From assembly GCA_963717135.1 (NCBI GenBank), contig CAVQVN010000002.1, forward strand, positions 124,001 through 188,000: 64,000 bases of DNA. The letters run 5' to 3'. Below the pieces are notes generated by a model. That model was given only the letters and a program-made list of their open reading frames with translations, searched no databases and was not told where the DNA came from. The stretch is from UBA4744 sp963717135 (GTDB lineage: Bacteria; Actinomycetota; Acidimicrobiia; Spongiisociales; UBA4744). Shown piece after piece: positions 17,418 to 25,919 of the stretch. Each line of letters opens with the position of its first letter. The stretch's first letter is position 1. A program made the translations under genes and the position numbers.

Positions 17418-18308
17418 ATGGATCTCTTGCGAATCGCCGATCTGCAGCCCGAGCAACTGGCCGAGATCCTGTCCAGGGCGGCAGCTGTGAAGTCCGCCCC
17501 CCAGGAAGTTGCCGGTCGACTGGCAGGCAAGCATGTCGGCCTCTTCTTCATGAAGCCGTCGACCCGTACCCGCGTTTCGACCGAGACGGCCGCGGTGGAT
17601 CTAGGGGCTTATCCGGTGGTGTTGGGTCAGCAGGAAGTCGGTCTCGGCAAGCGGGAAGCCGTCAACGATGTGGCCCGGGTGCTCGACCGTTATCTGGATG
17701 TCCTGGCCATGCGGGTCTTCGATCACTCGGACCTGGTTGCCGTGGCCGAAAACGCAGATTCGCCTGTGATCAACCTGCTGTCCGACGAGGAGCATCCTTG
17801 TCAAGCCCTCGCCGACCTACAAACGATTGCCGAAACACGACCTCTGGCGGGAAGCACCCTGGCCTACCTGGGTGACGGCAACAACGTTTGTCATTCGTTG
17901 ATGGTCGGCGCCGCGATGAGCGGCATGACGGTGAGGGTGGCAACCCCACAAGGGTATGAGCCGCAGCGGCAATATCTCGAAGCCGCTCGCGCCCACAGCG
18001 AGGTCGTGGTTACCGACAACCCGGCGGAGGCCGTCCGAGGAGCGCACGTCGTATATACCGACGTCTGGGCATCCATGGGTCAGGAAGAGGAAGCTGAGGC
18101 CCGGGCGCGACGGTTCTTTCCGTTTCAGGTAAACGGGCCGCTTTTTTCGATGGCCGATCCCGAAGCTATCTTCCTCCACTGCCTGCCGGCCCATCGCGGT
18201 GACGAAGTCACCGACGAAGTGATGGACCACCCGCGTTCGAGAGTCTACGACCAGGCCGAAAACCGCATGCACAGCTTCAAGGGCCTCCTGGTATACCTCT
18301 TCGAGTGA
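17418..18308 (+). CDS. argF: Ornithine carbamoyltransferase
   Basis: Makes citrulline from ornithine and carbamoyl phosphate in arginine synthesis. It has 296 residues. The carbamoyl phosphate site is FMKPSTRTRVS near residue 48, HPCQALAD lies near 124, and the ornithine/catalytic Cys motif HCLPAHRG near 255. I chose the ATG at 17418 because GGAGGA at 17404-17409 is correctly spaced; a GTG at 17412 is too close. Other arg genes that usually accompany it in this position are absent, so it stands alone between pheT and mpg. Its stop overlaps mpg by 4 bases. Confidence 0.95.
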   Translation: MDLLRIADLQPEQLAEILSRAAAVKSAPQEVAGRLAGKHVGLFFMKPSTRTRVSTETAAVDLGAYPVVLGQQEVGLGKREAVNDVARVLDRYLDVLAMRVFDHSDLVAVAENADSPVINLLSDEEHPCQALADLQTIAETRPLAGSTLAYLGDGNNVCHSLMVGAAMSGMTVRVATPQGYEPQRQYLEAARAHSEVVVTDNPAEAVRGAHVVYTDVWASMGQEEEAEARARRFFPFQVNGPLFSMADPEAIFLHCLPAHRGDEVTDEVMDHPRSRVYDQAENRMHSFKGLLVYLFE

Positions 18309-18847
18309 CGATCGCCACCCAGCTCGAAGGGCACGTCGAGAAGGCTGCCCGATCGCTATTGGGGATGCGGCTCCGGACCGAGTTCGGCGGTCGGATCACC
18401 GAGGTCTTGCTCACCGAAGTGGAAGCCTATGGCGGTTCCGACGATGCGGCCAGTCACGCCTACCGGGGTCCAACCGAGCGGAACGCGTCGATGTTCGGAC
18501 CGCCGGGAACGCTTTATGTCTACAGGTCCTACGGTGTGCACTGGTGTGCCAACGTGGTAGCCGGAGCGGAAGGTACCGGCCGGGCAGTCCTCCTGCGCGG
18601 AGGAGAACCGTTGGAAGGCAAGGGGGTGATGCAGCAACGGCGGGGCCGGATCGACCAATTGACCGATGGTCCCGGCAAACTTGCTCAGGCGTTGGGGATC
18701 GACGGTTCGCACGATGGTCTCAGCCTGATCGACGGGCCTATCCGATTGCTTCCTCGAATGGCCCATGTCCCCAGCATCGTCGCTACTCCCCGGGTTGGCA
18801 TCTCCAAGGCGAAGGAACGCCTCTGGCGTTTTGTCCTGGTTCGGTAG
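18305..18847 (+). CDS. mpg: DNA-3-methyladenine glycosylase (AAG/MPG family)
   Basis: Excises alkylated purines from DNA in base-excision repair. It has 180 residues. The family segments TEVEAYGG (with the catalytic Glu), DAASHAYRGPTERNASMFG and YVYRSYGVHWCANVV are all present, followed by GPGKLAQALGI. The GTG start overlaps the argF stop (GTGA). In many actinobacteria this gene is directly followed by tyrS; here about 11.7 kb lie between them. Confidence 0.95.
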   Translation: MTIATQLEGHVEKAARSLLGMRLRTEFGGRITEVLLTEVEAYGGSDDAASHAYRGPTERNASMFGPPGTLYVYRSYGVHWCANVVAGAEGTGRAVLLRGGEPLEGKGVMQQRRGRIDQLTDGPGKLAQALGIDGSHDGLSLIDGPIRLLPRMAHVPSIVATPRVGISKAKERLWRFVLVR

Positions 18848-19003
18848 GTGCGGTGCGGGAGCGTCGACCGTTGTTCGAAGGACCGAGCGTCGGCGTGCCG
18901 GTGGGCGCTGGGTGGGGATGGGAGTGTTGTGACGCATAGCGGGTCATCGGTGGCGGTCTACGGCTGTTCTTAGACTGCTTGGCGATCGTGACGGAGACGG
19001 ATC

Positions 19004-19747
19004 ATGGATCGATACGAGGAGATGCTGGCGTTGCTCGGGTTGAGCGAAGAGCGCGACGCTGAACTCGCGGCGCGGTTCGCTGAAGACGAAGCGCGACTGG
19101 ATCACTCTCTACCCGGTGTCCTCCGCAGGTTCTATGAGACTGCAGGGTTTATCGATCGAGTCGGAGGATGGTTCAGCAATATCCTCGAGCCGCCCGGTCA
19201 ATTGCGTCTCCACCCTCAGCCGTCGCCGAACGGATTTCCGTGTCTGTGGCTCGCGACAGAGAACCAGGGAGTCTGCCAATGGATGACACCTCTCGACCAA
19301 GACGATGACCCACCGGTCTACGTGGTGGGCGAGCTCATATCAGGAGAAACCGTGGTCGAACACGCGTCGTCGCTGTCCGAATTCTTGACAGCCATCGCGT
19401 GGGATGTGGAGGCCCTTTCACCGCCTCCGGTGGTGCCAGTGATCCAGGCTCAGGCCGCCGAGCTCGACTCTGCGACGCTCGAGCGGCTTCGCGAACGATT
19501 TGATGAGGGCATAGAGACCCGGGGCTGGCCGTGCCAAGCAACCTATCGGTTTCAACGCCGCGACCAGGCCATCGAGCTGTGGGCCTGCCCCGGCCAGTGT
19601 GACTGGTTGATCGTTGCCGGCGCGCTCGACTCGCTCGAGAACCTCGTCCGAGACGTCCTGGACATGTCGGACCTCGCCTCGTCTATGTGGGCCGGCGAGC
19701 CGACCGGCGATGCGATGCTTGGCCGAATCCGGTCGATGGCCCGATGA
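19004..19747 (+). CDS. SMI1/KNR4 (SUKH)-like protein
   Basis: A soluble 247-residue protein. The N-terminal half has the look of a SUKH domain: LPGVLRRFYETAGF near residue 37 and a central LATENQGVCQWMTPL near residue 83. SUKH proteins often act as immunity proteins to contact-dependent toxins, but many are free-standing regulators. No matching toxin is next to it. The second half (about 130-247) is not recognised. It begins the accessory block after mpg. No clear ribosome site except GGAGACGG 8 bases before the ATG. Family assignment is by motif only. Confidence 0.65.
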   Translation: MDRYEEMLALLGLSEERDAELAARFAEDEARLDHSLPGVLRRFYETAGFIDRVGGWFSNILEPPGQLRLHPQPSPNGFPCLWLATENQGVCQWMTPLDQDDDPPVYVVGELISGETVVEHASSLSEFLTAIAWDVEALSPPPVVPVIQAQAAELDSATLERLRERFDEGIETRGWPCQATYRFQRRDQAIELWACPGQCDWLIVAGALDSLENLVRDVLDMSDLASSMWAGEPTGDAMLGRIRSMAR

Positions 19748-19810
19748 AGGGTTCCGACCGATGCACGCGCCTCCGGGCGTTCTCATTCGGGATCTCGTGG
19801 TCGGCGTTGC

Positions 19811-20128
19811 TCAGTTGAGTCCGAGAACCGTGAGCAAGGCAGCGTCGACACCCCATTGCTCTTCTGGTGTGAGATGGCCGGCATAATCACCGAAGCGCTG
19901 GACGTCGATTGCGGCGACTTGCTCGACGAGTACGCGAGTGACGGTGCCATCGATGTCGATCTCTGGTCGGAACGACGCCGGCTTGGCACTCGTCGACGTT
20001 GGCGCCACGAGCACGACCGACCTAGGGAGGAAGGCGTCGGATTGCACGACGACACCGAAGCGATGCCCGCGTTGCTCGTGCCCCACGCCCTTCGGGAGTC
20101 GTAGGGCGAGGATGTCACCCCGACGCAC
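19811..20128 (-). CDS. MazF/PemK-type toxin
   Basis: A predicted mRNA-cleaving toxin of 105 residues. It begins VRRGDILALRLP and has the MazF-like segments HRFGVVVQSDAF, VVLVAPTSTSA and VLVEQVAAIDVQRFGD. The GTG start at 20128 overlaps the upstream antitoxin gene by 14 bases, the classic layout for a coupled toxin-antitoxin pair with the antitoxin first. The frame is open further upstream but that sequence is out-of-frame antitoxin. Residue-level activity cannot be judged. Confidence 0.85.
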   Translation of the reverse strand: MRRGDILALRLPKGVGHEQRGHRFGVVVQSDAFLPRSVVLVAPTSTSAKPASFRPEIDIDGTVTRVLVEQVAAIDVQRFGDYAGHLTPEEQWGVDAALLTVLGLN

Positions 20129-20354
20129 GGAGACTCTCCATGAGGTCGGCCACCGCCAGCATCTCGGTCCGGTCGTCGTCGTCGGCCTCGAGCGCAGCGA
20201 CCTCGGCGGCGAGCGCTCGCTTGTCGTGAAGCCGGGATGCCGCCTCCACGAGTGCGGCACGGATCGCTTCGGAGCGAGACATACCGGTTGCCTCGAGCTC
20301 GCTGAGCGCCCGGAGAGCTTCGTCGTCGAGTCGAACCGAGATAGCTTGTGCCAT
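20115..20354 (-). CDS. Ribbon-helix-helix antitoxin
   Basis: A 79-residue protein with an N-terminal RHH DNA-binding fold: AISVRLDDEALRALSELEA (strand and first helix) and MSRSEAIRAALVEA (second helix). The acidic C-terminal half (EADDDDRTEM) would bind and block the toxin encoded just downstream. A 7-5-7 inverted repeat lies 10 bases ahead of its ATG and is a likely operator for self-repression. Confidence 0.88.
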   Translation of the reverse strand: MAQAISVRLDDEALRALSELEATGMSRSEAIRAALVEAASRLHDKRALAAEVAALEADDDDRTEMLAVADLMESLRASG

Positions 20355-20363
20355 GCATTCAAC

Positions 20364-20382
20364 GTATCACCATCTGTGATAC
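20364..20382 (-). promoter_or_regulatory. Inverted-repeat operator of the toxin-antitoxin pair
   Basis: GTATCAC (20364-20370), five bases, GTGATAC (20376-20382): a perfect 7-5-7 repeat directly upstream of the antitoxin start. RHH antitoxins bind such sites as dimers. Function is inferred from position. Confidence 0.6.
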
Positions 20383-20453
20383 AAGACAACAGTCTCGTGA
20401 GGTAAGAAAGCACTCGTTCGGTCCGTTCTCGGGCACTCGGCGCCCGGCGCCAC

Positions 20454-20686
20454 TCAGGCGGTCCGCTTGTTCCCGTCGGGAAGGGGATGATTCCAGGCCA
20501 ACCGGCAGACCGGTGCCGCTGGCTTGCCGTAGAGGTCGGGGTATAACTCAACGTCTCCGAACCCGGCTTGGGAGGGCGCCGCGCCGGGTCGACCAGTTCG
20601 GATCTCGATGCTCTGGGTGCCGGCGTCGACGCCGGGCACTTGTCGGCCGGCCAGAAAATTTCGGCCAGCGTCAGGTAGCGGGTCAC
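20454..20686 (-). pseudogene. Remnant of a Doc (Fic-fold) toxin gene
   Basis: On the minus strand the GTG at 20686 begins VTRYLTLAEIF, a typical Doc start. The frame is then lost; a second frame continues with GFGDVELYPDLYG and the Fic signature HPLPDGNKRTA, after which a TGA stops it where the intact family goes on for roughly 50-60 more residues. So the gene has at least one frameshift and a lost C-terminus. The last codons of an upstream partner (RLLDRDRDLLERLAQ) end at 20685 across the Doc start in the overlapping manner of an antitoxin. An intact MazF pair lies immediately downstream. Confidence 0.75.
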
Positions 20687-20860
20687 TGGGCGAGGCGTTC
20701 CAACAAATCTCGGTCGCGGTCGAGGAGCCGCTAGGCGCGGCCTGTGAAGTCTTCGTCTTGGCAGACCTGTTCGATCTCAACATGGAGAGCGTCGATGATC
20801 AGGAGGGGTGTTATGGCGCGGGAACCGGTGGTTCTGCGCTTTGGGCTCGTTTGGGAGCGA

Positions 20861-21559
20861 TCAGCGTTGAGCGAGGAGCGGGTCGGCCCGTTGTGTCTTG
20901 TTGAGGAGCTGGTTGCCGGTGGGCCAACGGAAGGCCAGGAGAACGATGCCGGCGGTGGCTATCAGTGAGAGGGCTGCTTCCCACCACACCACGGTGTCGG
21001 AGGAGCATGCCTCGGTAGCAACGCCGGAGGCGGTGTCGGACCCAGTGATGGACGAACCAAGACTGAACTGCCAACCGGTCGGGTAGCCGTGGGTGGCCGG
21101 ATCGACCTGTTCGACCCGGCCGTCGGTGTAGGTGACGGTGCACACTGGATCGAGGTGAGTGAACATGAGCAGCATCGGCACGGCCACCGCGGCTGCCAAC
21201 AGTGGCCGACCGAACCACGCCCAGCGGGGCTCCGGTACCGGGCGGGGCCGGGCCCTGGCGATCATGCCCCAGATGATCGCCACTACCAGCCACGCCGGCA
21301 GGAACTCGAGTACCAGCACTCCGGCGATGAGGGCGGCCATGACCGCGCCGGGGAGTAGAGAAGGGCGCCGGTCGAGCGAGATGAGGGCGAACACGGCGGG
21401 CAGGGAGATGGCCGCCACGGTGGCGATCGCCTGGAGCACCGCGGGCCCATCATCGGAGAACACCCCGATCGTCATCATTACAAATGCCAGGGCTATCACC
21501 GAACCCGCCGTTCCGGCAACCGTGCGCCGATTCTTCTTGATCTGTCGAAACGTCGTCAT
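20861..21559 (-). CDS. Multi-pass membrane protein downstream of an anti-sigma gene
   Basis: A 232-residue protein of unknown function. Hydrophobic segments at about residues 15-33, 45-58, 68-90, 112-130 and 195-213 suggest five membrane helices. A loop of about 60 residues before the last helix includes two Cys (VCTVTYTDG and ATEACSSD) that could form a disulfide outside the cell. The ATG at 21559 is preceded by GGAAGGTG, and this ribosome site lies in the end of the anti-sigma gene, so it is the third gene of the sigma operon. It may be part of the stress sensor, but that is only inference from position. Confidence 0.75.
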   Translation of the reverse strand: MTTFRQIKKNRRTVAGTAGSVIALAFVMMTIGVFSDDGPAVLQAIATVAAISLPAVFALISLDRRPSLLPGAVMAALIAGVLVLEFLPAWLVVAIIWGMIARARPRPVPEPRWAWFGRPLLAAAVAVPMLLMFTHLDPVCTVTYTDGRVEQVDPATHGYPTGWQFSLGSSITGSDTASGVATEACSSDTVVWWEAALSLIATAGIVLLAFRWPTGNQLLNKTQRADPLLAQR

Positions 21560-21564
21560 ATCGT

Positions 21565-22704
21565 TCACCTTCCACACACGGGGATGGACCAGTTGTAGAG
21601 ATCAACGGCGAGTACCGAAGCCCGGGCTTCCTCTGTTTCGCCGAGGAAACCGAGGATCTCGGCGGTGGGTCCGGTCACCACCAGCGACACCACACCCGGA
21701 TCCGGCCGGCTGAGATACGTGAGGGCCTGTTCAACACGTTCTGGCGAACTCGGCTCGGGAACGGCTAGATCGGCGATGAGGTTCGGGTGGTCGACCAGGT
21801 TGCCCAACGCCCGGCGGACCTCGGTCAACGCCTTGTCGATCGAGGCCGGCCAGAACGCGATCGACCCGCTGCCCCCATCCGCCGAGGTTGCCCCGAAGAA
21901 GTCATCGCCCAGCGTCTCCGGGCCCAGGCAGGTGCCGTATCCGACCGTCGAACCGGACTCGAAGAGCAAGCCGGATCGCTCCTCGGTGGCGTCGACCGGG
22001 AAGCCCGCCCACACCACCCGCACATCGTGGGCAGTGGAGTCGGCGAGCTGTTGGGCCCGCCCGATCGAGATCGGATCAGAGAAGCGTACGGACACCGTGG
22101 CCACAGTTCCCGAGCCGAGTAGTTCGAGCCGTTCCCGTGCGTCACCCCCGGTATCGAGGTTGTCGACAAACGGCCACCATCGGCCCCCGCCGGCGCCACC
22201 GAGGCCGACGATCCCGAGCCGGGTCGACACCGACCCAAGCTCTGCCAGACCCGATCCGACCGGTAGCGAAAGGTCCACCGTGAACACCCGCCGGAACGAA
22301 GTCGAGTCGATCTTGAAGTCGGTCACCGTCGCCCCCTCGTTGAACATGATTGCCAGGTCGTAGGTGGCCCGGGACGCCGCCGCTGCCCTTCCTCCGCGGT
22401 TCACGATCAACGGTTGAATCACGAAGACACCGACCAGCCACACGGCCATCACCAAAGCCAGGAGGGTAAGGGCGGCATCGATCACGGTTCTGCGCATGGC
22501 CCGACGAACCGACCGGCGTAGTACCCGTTCGTCGACCGCCCCTCCCGCCAGGCCGCTCAAATCGACCGGTGCTACCTCATCGAGGATGGTGCGGCACTCT
22601 TCGCAACCGGCCAGGTGCTCGTCGACTGCCCGATACGTTTCCCGGTCGAGGGTCTCATCAACGTAGCCTTCCAACAGATCTTGTATCTCGTCATGGGTCC
22701 TCAT
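21565..22704 (-). CDS. Anti-sigma factor with zinc-binding N-terminus and one membrane helix
   Basis: A 379-residue single-pass membrane protein. The N-terminus has the anti-sigma zinc motif: His and two Cys in DEHLAGCEECRTIL. A membrane helix follows at about residues 77-98 (LTLLALVMAVWLVGVFVIQP). The remaining 270 residues should lie outside the cell and have the look of a sigma-regulator C-terminal sensor domain. Its ATG overlaps the sigma gene stop (ATGA), so the two are co-translated. It should hold the sigma factor at the membrane until a signal releases it. The longer in-frame start at 22782 lies inside the sigma gene and is rejected. Confidence 0.85.
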   Translation of the reverse strand: MRTHDEIQDLLEGYVDETLDRETYRAVDEHLAGCEECRTILDEVAPVDLSGLAGGAVDERVLRRSVRRAMRRTVIDAALTLLALVMAVWLVGVFVIQPLIVNRGGRAAAASRATYDLAIMFNEGATVTDFKIDSTSFRRVFTVDLSLPVGSGLAELGSVSTRLGIVGLGGAGGGRWWPFVDNLDTGGDARERLELLGSGTVATVSVRFSDPISIGRAQQLADSTAHDVRVVWAGFPVDATEERSGLLFESGSTVGYGTCLGPETLGDDFFGATSADGGSGSIAFWPASIDKALTEVRRALGNLVDHPNLIADLAVPEPSSPERVEQALTYLSRPDPGVVSLVVTGPTAEILGFLGETEEARASVLAVDLYNWSIPVCGR

Positions 22705-23174
22705 GCGCCGTTCTCCGCGTAATAGGCCCGAAAAGAGACTCGGGCTCGATGGATCAGAACCTTGGCGGCCGCCGGTGTGCATCCCAACGCCTCGGCGACC
22801 TCGCCGTAACCGAGACCGGCCCGATCGCAGAGCAATAGAGCGGTCCGCTGCCGGTCGGGGAGCCTTGCCAATGCCCGCCCGATGGTGTCCACCTCGGTCA
22901 CATCGGGGTCCAGGACGCCCGGATCGTCAACAGCTGCGACCGTCACGGGTCGGCGACGGCGAGTGTGGTCGATGAACACAGACCGGGCGATGGCGAACAG
23001 CCACGAACGGGGATTGCCACCCCGATAGCCGCCCAGCGACCGGGTTGCCTTGACAAAAGTGTCCTGCATCAGATCCTCCGCCAGGTTGCGATCGCGGCAC
23101 AGCGAGACCAGGAAGGCGAAGACCGCCTCTGCGTGGGCCCGGTAGAACTCTTCGATGGTTGTGGAGCCTTCCAC
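22701..23174 (-). CDS. ECF-type RNA polymerase sigma factor
   Basis: A 157-residue extracytoplasmic-function sigma factor. Region 2 has AEDLMQDTFVKATRSLGGY and PRSWLFAIARSVFIDHTRRRR, and region 4 has LPDRQRTALLLCDRAGLGY, GEVAEALGCTPAAAKVLIHRAR. It should direct polymerase to stress promoters including, usually, its own. I chose the GTG at 23174, with GGAGGACGGGAG ahead of it; a GTG at 23192 would add six residues but has no ribosome site. It leads a three-gene minus-strand operon with its anti-sigma factor and a membrane protein. Confidence 0.93.
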   Translation of the reverse strand: MEGSTTIEEFYRAHAEAVFAFLVSLCRDRNLAEDLMQDTFVKATRSLGGYRGGNPRSWLFAIARSVFIDHTRRRRPVTVAAVDDPGVLDPDVTEVDTIGRALARLPDRQRTALLLCDRAGLGYGEVAEALGCTPAAAKVLIHRARVSFRAYYAENGA

Positions 23175-23647
23175 ACGTCTCCCGTCCTCCACAGTTAAGG
23201 GTTTCCTGTCATGGAGGAGACGTATTTCGATACACCACGGTTACGGTCACCTCGACCGGTTTCTCGGAAGCCCTGTATGAGAGCCGCCTGATCAAGTCGG
23301 TCACACAAGGGTGACCGGCCGTGTCAACCGATTCAGAGTTGTGTGCCACACGAAGATCCGAAGTCACCAAGCAGGCGGCAAGACACCACACGGGCGGACC
23401 GTCCCACCAAGTCCCCACAAGAACTACGAATCTCCGAGCGGACCCACATGCCACGTAGACCCACCGGTGCCACGAGACGACCCCTCGAAGTGATGCGATG
23501 AGAGAACGGGCCTCCGCTCCTCGCACGGGCAGGTGCCCGATCATGCTGACTGCAGGCGCATATTGGCAATGAAAGTGGTCTCTTCCAACGCGGATCCCAC
23601 GGGTGTAAAAATGGGATGAGAATCGGTCAGACTGAGGTGCTCTGACG
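23175..23647 (+). other. Intergenic region between the sigma operon and the acyltransferase
   Basis: About 470 bases between divergent genes. It must hold the promoters of both, but I see no convincing -10/-35 pair, no RNA gene and no strong inverted repeat. The open frames in it have no recognisable protein character. Confidence 0.5.
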
Positions 23648-24859
23648 GTGACAAGCGTTGGACCTCACAATGTGCTCGACGCCCATGCCGGTCGGGTCGG
23701 GGAGAGGGTCGAGGGAATCCTCGAACGGCGTGCTGTCGTGGAGGTCGATACCGGCAGGCGGTCACGTCTCTTCTCGATGGACAATCTCAAAGTGGTGCTC
23801 GTTGCCGGGGTGATCGTCGGTCACACCACGATGGCCTGGACGGGAGTGGGGACCTGGGCGTTCGAGGAGACCCCGGTACGCGATCCGCTTCTCAGCATCC
23901 TCATCCTGATCTCGGTGGTCGGGGCGCTGTTCGCCATCCCCTTGTTCTTCATGGTGGCGGGAGCATTCACTCCGAGATCGTTCGAGCGGAAGGGCTTCCG
24001 CCGGTTTCTGGTCGGCCGGGCGCTGCGCCTTGGGGTGCCGATGGCGTTCTTCGTTATCTTCCTGAGCCCGATCGTCGAATACGTCGACCCGGACAACGCC
24101 GGTTGGAACGGCGGCTTCGCCGCCTTTGTCCCTCACATCTGGTGGCCACCTGCTCCTGGCCCGACCTGGTTCCTCGGCGTGCTGCTCGTCTTCTCGGCGG
24201 CCTACGCCGTGATCCGAACGGTGCGGCCCAGGAGACGAACCGATCCGGCGGGGCCGCGGGTCTGGCAACTCGCCACGGCAGCCGGTGTGGTGGCCGTGAT
24301 CTCGTATCTGGTGAGGTTCACAGTTCCGCTGGGAGAGGAGGTCTGGCGACTGGCGCTTGGACAGACCCCAGCCTGGGTGGCGGGATTCACCGTCGGGGTG
24401 CTCGGCGCCGAGCGTGGGTGGTTCGAGCAGCTTTTCGGCCGGATCGGGCGCGTGATTCGATGGTCCGCCTGGGGCGGCGCAGCCGGGTGTGTTCTCTTTG
24501 TCGGTGCCGCCGCCGCCACCGGGGCCGAGATCGATCTCTACGCTGGGGGCGGTACCTGGCAGTCGTTGGTGACCGCGATGTTCGAAGGCATTCTCGTGGT
24601 GGCGATGTCACTATGGTTGATCGACCTGTTCCAGCGTCGGTTCGAGCGCCAGGGCCGGTTGAGTGTCGAGATGAGTCGAGCGGCGTATGCGGCTTTCGTG
24701 TTACACCAGGTCGTCCTGGTGGGACTCGTGCTCGCCAGTCGGCACGTATCGTGGCCGCCGGAGGTGGCGTACCTCACTGTTGCGGTGCTTGGTGTGGTAG
24801 TCAGCTTTTGGTTGGGTGCGTTGGTGGTGAGGCTGCCCGGCGTATCCAGGGTGGTCTGA
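23648..24859 (+). CDS. Acyltransferase 3-family membrane protein
   Basis: A polytopic membrane protein of 403 residues of the type that transfers acyl groups to sugars or cell-envelope polymers. The family's first helix begins LFSMDNLKVVLVAGVIVGH at about residue 41, and FMVAGAFTPRSFERKGFRRFLVGRALRLGVP matches the conserved loop with its Arg residues. About ten hydrophobic segments are visible and the protein ends with LPGVSRV. The GTG at 23648 gives 40 extra residues before the family start and has no ribosome site, so the true start may be further in, for example the ATG at 23777. Substrate unknown. Confidence 0.82.
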   Translation: MTSVGPHNVLDAHAGRVGERVEGILERRAVVEVDTGRRSRLFSMDNLKVVLVAGVIVGHTTMAWTGVGTWAFEETPVRDPLLSILILISVVGALFAIPLFFMVAGAFTPRSFERKGFRRFLVGRALRLGVPMAFFVIFLSPIVEYVDPDNAGWNGGFAAFVPHIWWPPAPGPTWFLGVLLVFSAAYAVIRTVRPRRRTDPAGPRVWQLATAAGVVAVISYLVRFTVPLGEEVWRLALGQTPAWVAGFTVGVLGAERGWFEQLFGRIGRVIRWSAWGGAAGCVLFVGAAAATGAEIDLYAGGGTWQSLVTAMFEGILVVAMSLWLIDLFQRRFERQGRLSVEMSRAAYAAFVLHQVVLVGLVLASRHVSWPPEVAYLTVAVLGVVVSFWLGALVVRLPGVSRVV

Positions 24860-24984
24860 ACGTCACCGCGCCCCGCTTCTGGCGTTGGCGGCGACCGCCT
24901 CGGACGGGCACAGGCCGGCACCCAACCGCTTTGTCGAGGTCTCCTGGATCGCGGATCCGATACGCGAAGCCGCGCGAACGGTTG

Positions 24985-25300
24985 AGGCAAACGCCCAGAT
25001 CACTCACCGCTATGCCTGGTGTCGGACAATCCGTTCTCCAGCGATCGGTAGGCCCGGTCTTGGCGCACGGTTGTCCTCGGTCAGCATGGAAGGCAGCCCT
25101 TGGACATCGCGTAGGGCTACGCCGCCATCCAGGGCGGCGGTCGTGAAAGAGTGCCGCGGAAATCGGGTGAGGTCGTCTTCTCGATCCCCGCCTCGCCGGT
25201 GGTTTGACGACCCTGGGGGCGGCGTGCCGATCGAGATGTCTGGTGCCGTCGTGGTTCAAGAAGATCGGTCCTTCCTTCCGTTCAGCGACACATAGGCCCG
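24985..25300 (-). pseudogene. Decayed tyrosine recombinase (phage-type integrase) fragment
   Basis: On the minus strand, three frames hold consecutive pieces of an integrase catalytic domain: GPIFLNHDGTRHLDRHAAPR (from about 25271), then RHSFTTAALDGGVALRDVQ in another frame (about 25160-25100), then AAFHADR. They line up with the conserved GPxFLNxDGxRLD, RHSF(I/V)TxAL and HADPRTTxRYD sections of XerD-like and phage integrases. Several frameshifts and the missing tail show it is dead. The rest of 24860-25416 holds no gene I can support. It marks a former mobile element in this accessory block. Confidence 0.7.
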
Positions 25301-25416
25301 ATGGCACGGACGGTCCGGGGTGCGAGGGGGATGGTGACGATCTTGCCAACCTTGTGGGTGATTCTCAGGATGCGGTGCCCTCGTTGCCACATTCGTGGCA
25401 GGGTTGACTCAGACCA

Positions 25417-25722
25417 ATGTCGCCGGAAGCCATCACCCTCCTGGTCGTCATAGTTGTTGTCGTCTTAGGGGCTACTCGGATCGCTCAGCGCCGGGGCTAC
25501 AGGATGGGGGGCAACACTTTGGTGCGATGCCGCAAAGGCCACCTCTTCACCACGATCTGGGTTCCTGGAGTGTCTCTCAAATCGGTTCGCCTCGGCTGGT
25601 TGAGGCTGCAACATTGCCCAGTCGGCAGCCACTGGAGCCTGGTCACTCCCATCAAGGACGCAGACCTGACCGATGAGGAACGGCGAGTTTCCCGGGAGCA
25701 ACGCGACGCGCCGATTCCGTGA
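25417..25722 (+). CDS. Small membrane-anchored conserved protein
   Basis: A 101-residue protein of unknown function. One membrane helix at residues 4-21 (AITLLVVIVVVVLGATRI) is followed by a cytoplasmic part with two Cys: VRCRKGHLF and LQHCPVGSHWSLVTPIKD. The CxxGH and CPxxxHW pattern resembles a small metal site. Similar proteins occur singly in actinobacteria as far as I recall. The tail is charged (TDEERRVSREQRD). No ribosome site is obvious; the ATG directly follows CAATG within a plausible short leader. Confidence 0.7.
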   Translation: MSPEAITLLVVIVVVVLGATRIAQRRGYRMGGNTLVRCRKGHLFTTIWVPGVSLKSVRLGWLRLQHCPVGSHWSLVTPIKDADLTDEERRVSREQRDAPIP

Positions 25723-25919
25723 CGCGCGACGTCCGGGACCCGACAGACAGCCCGATCCAGGAGCACCGACCCTCCATTGATCGGTGTGCGCTCTGGGGCG
25801 ATCCCCCGGGAGGGTCGCAGGAAGGAGGCCCGGTCGAGATCAGAGTTCGATCGCTCGGCAGCCGACAGGAGCGGCGGTCCATCACCGGTAACCTCACCAG
25901 CAACTGAGGATGAATTGTC

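Noticed and set aside
24801..25349. 182-residue minus-strand protein
   Set aside because: It is a chance open frame across the broken integrase; its recognisable parts change frame.
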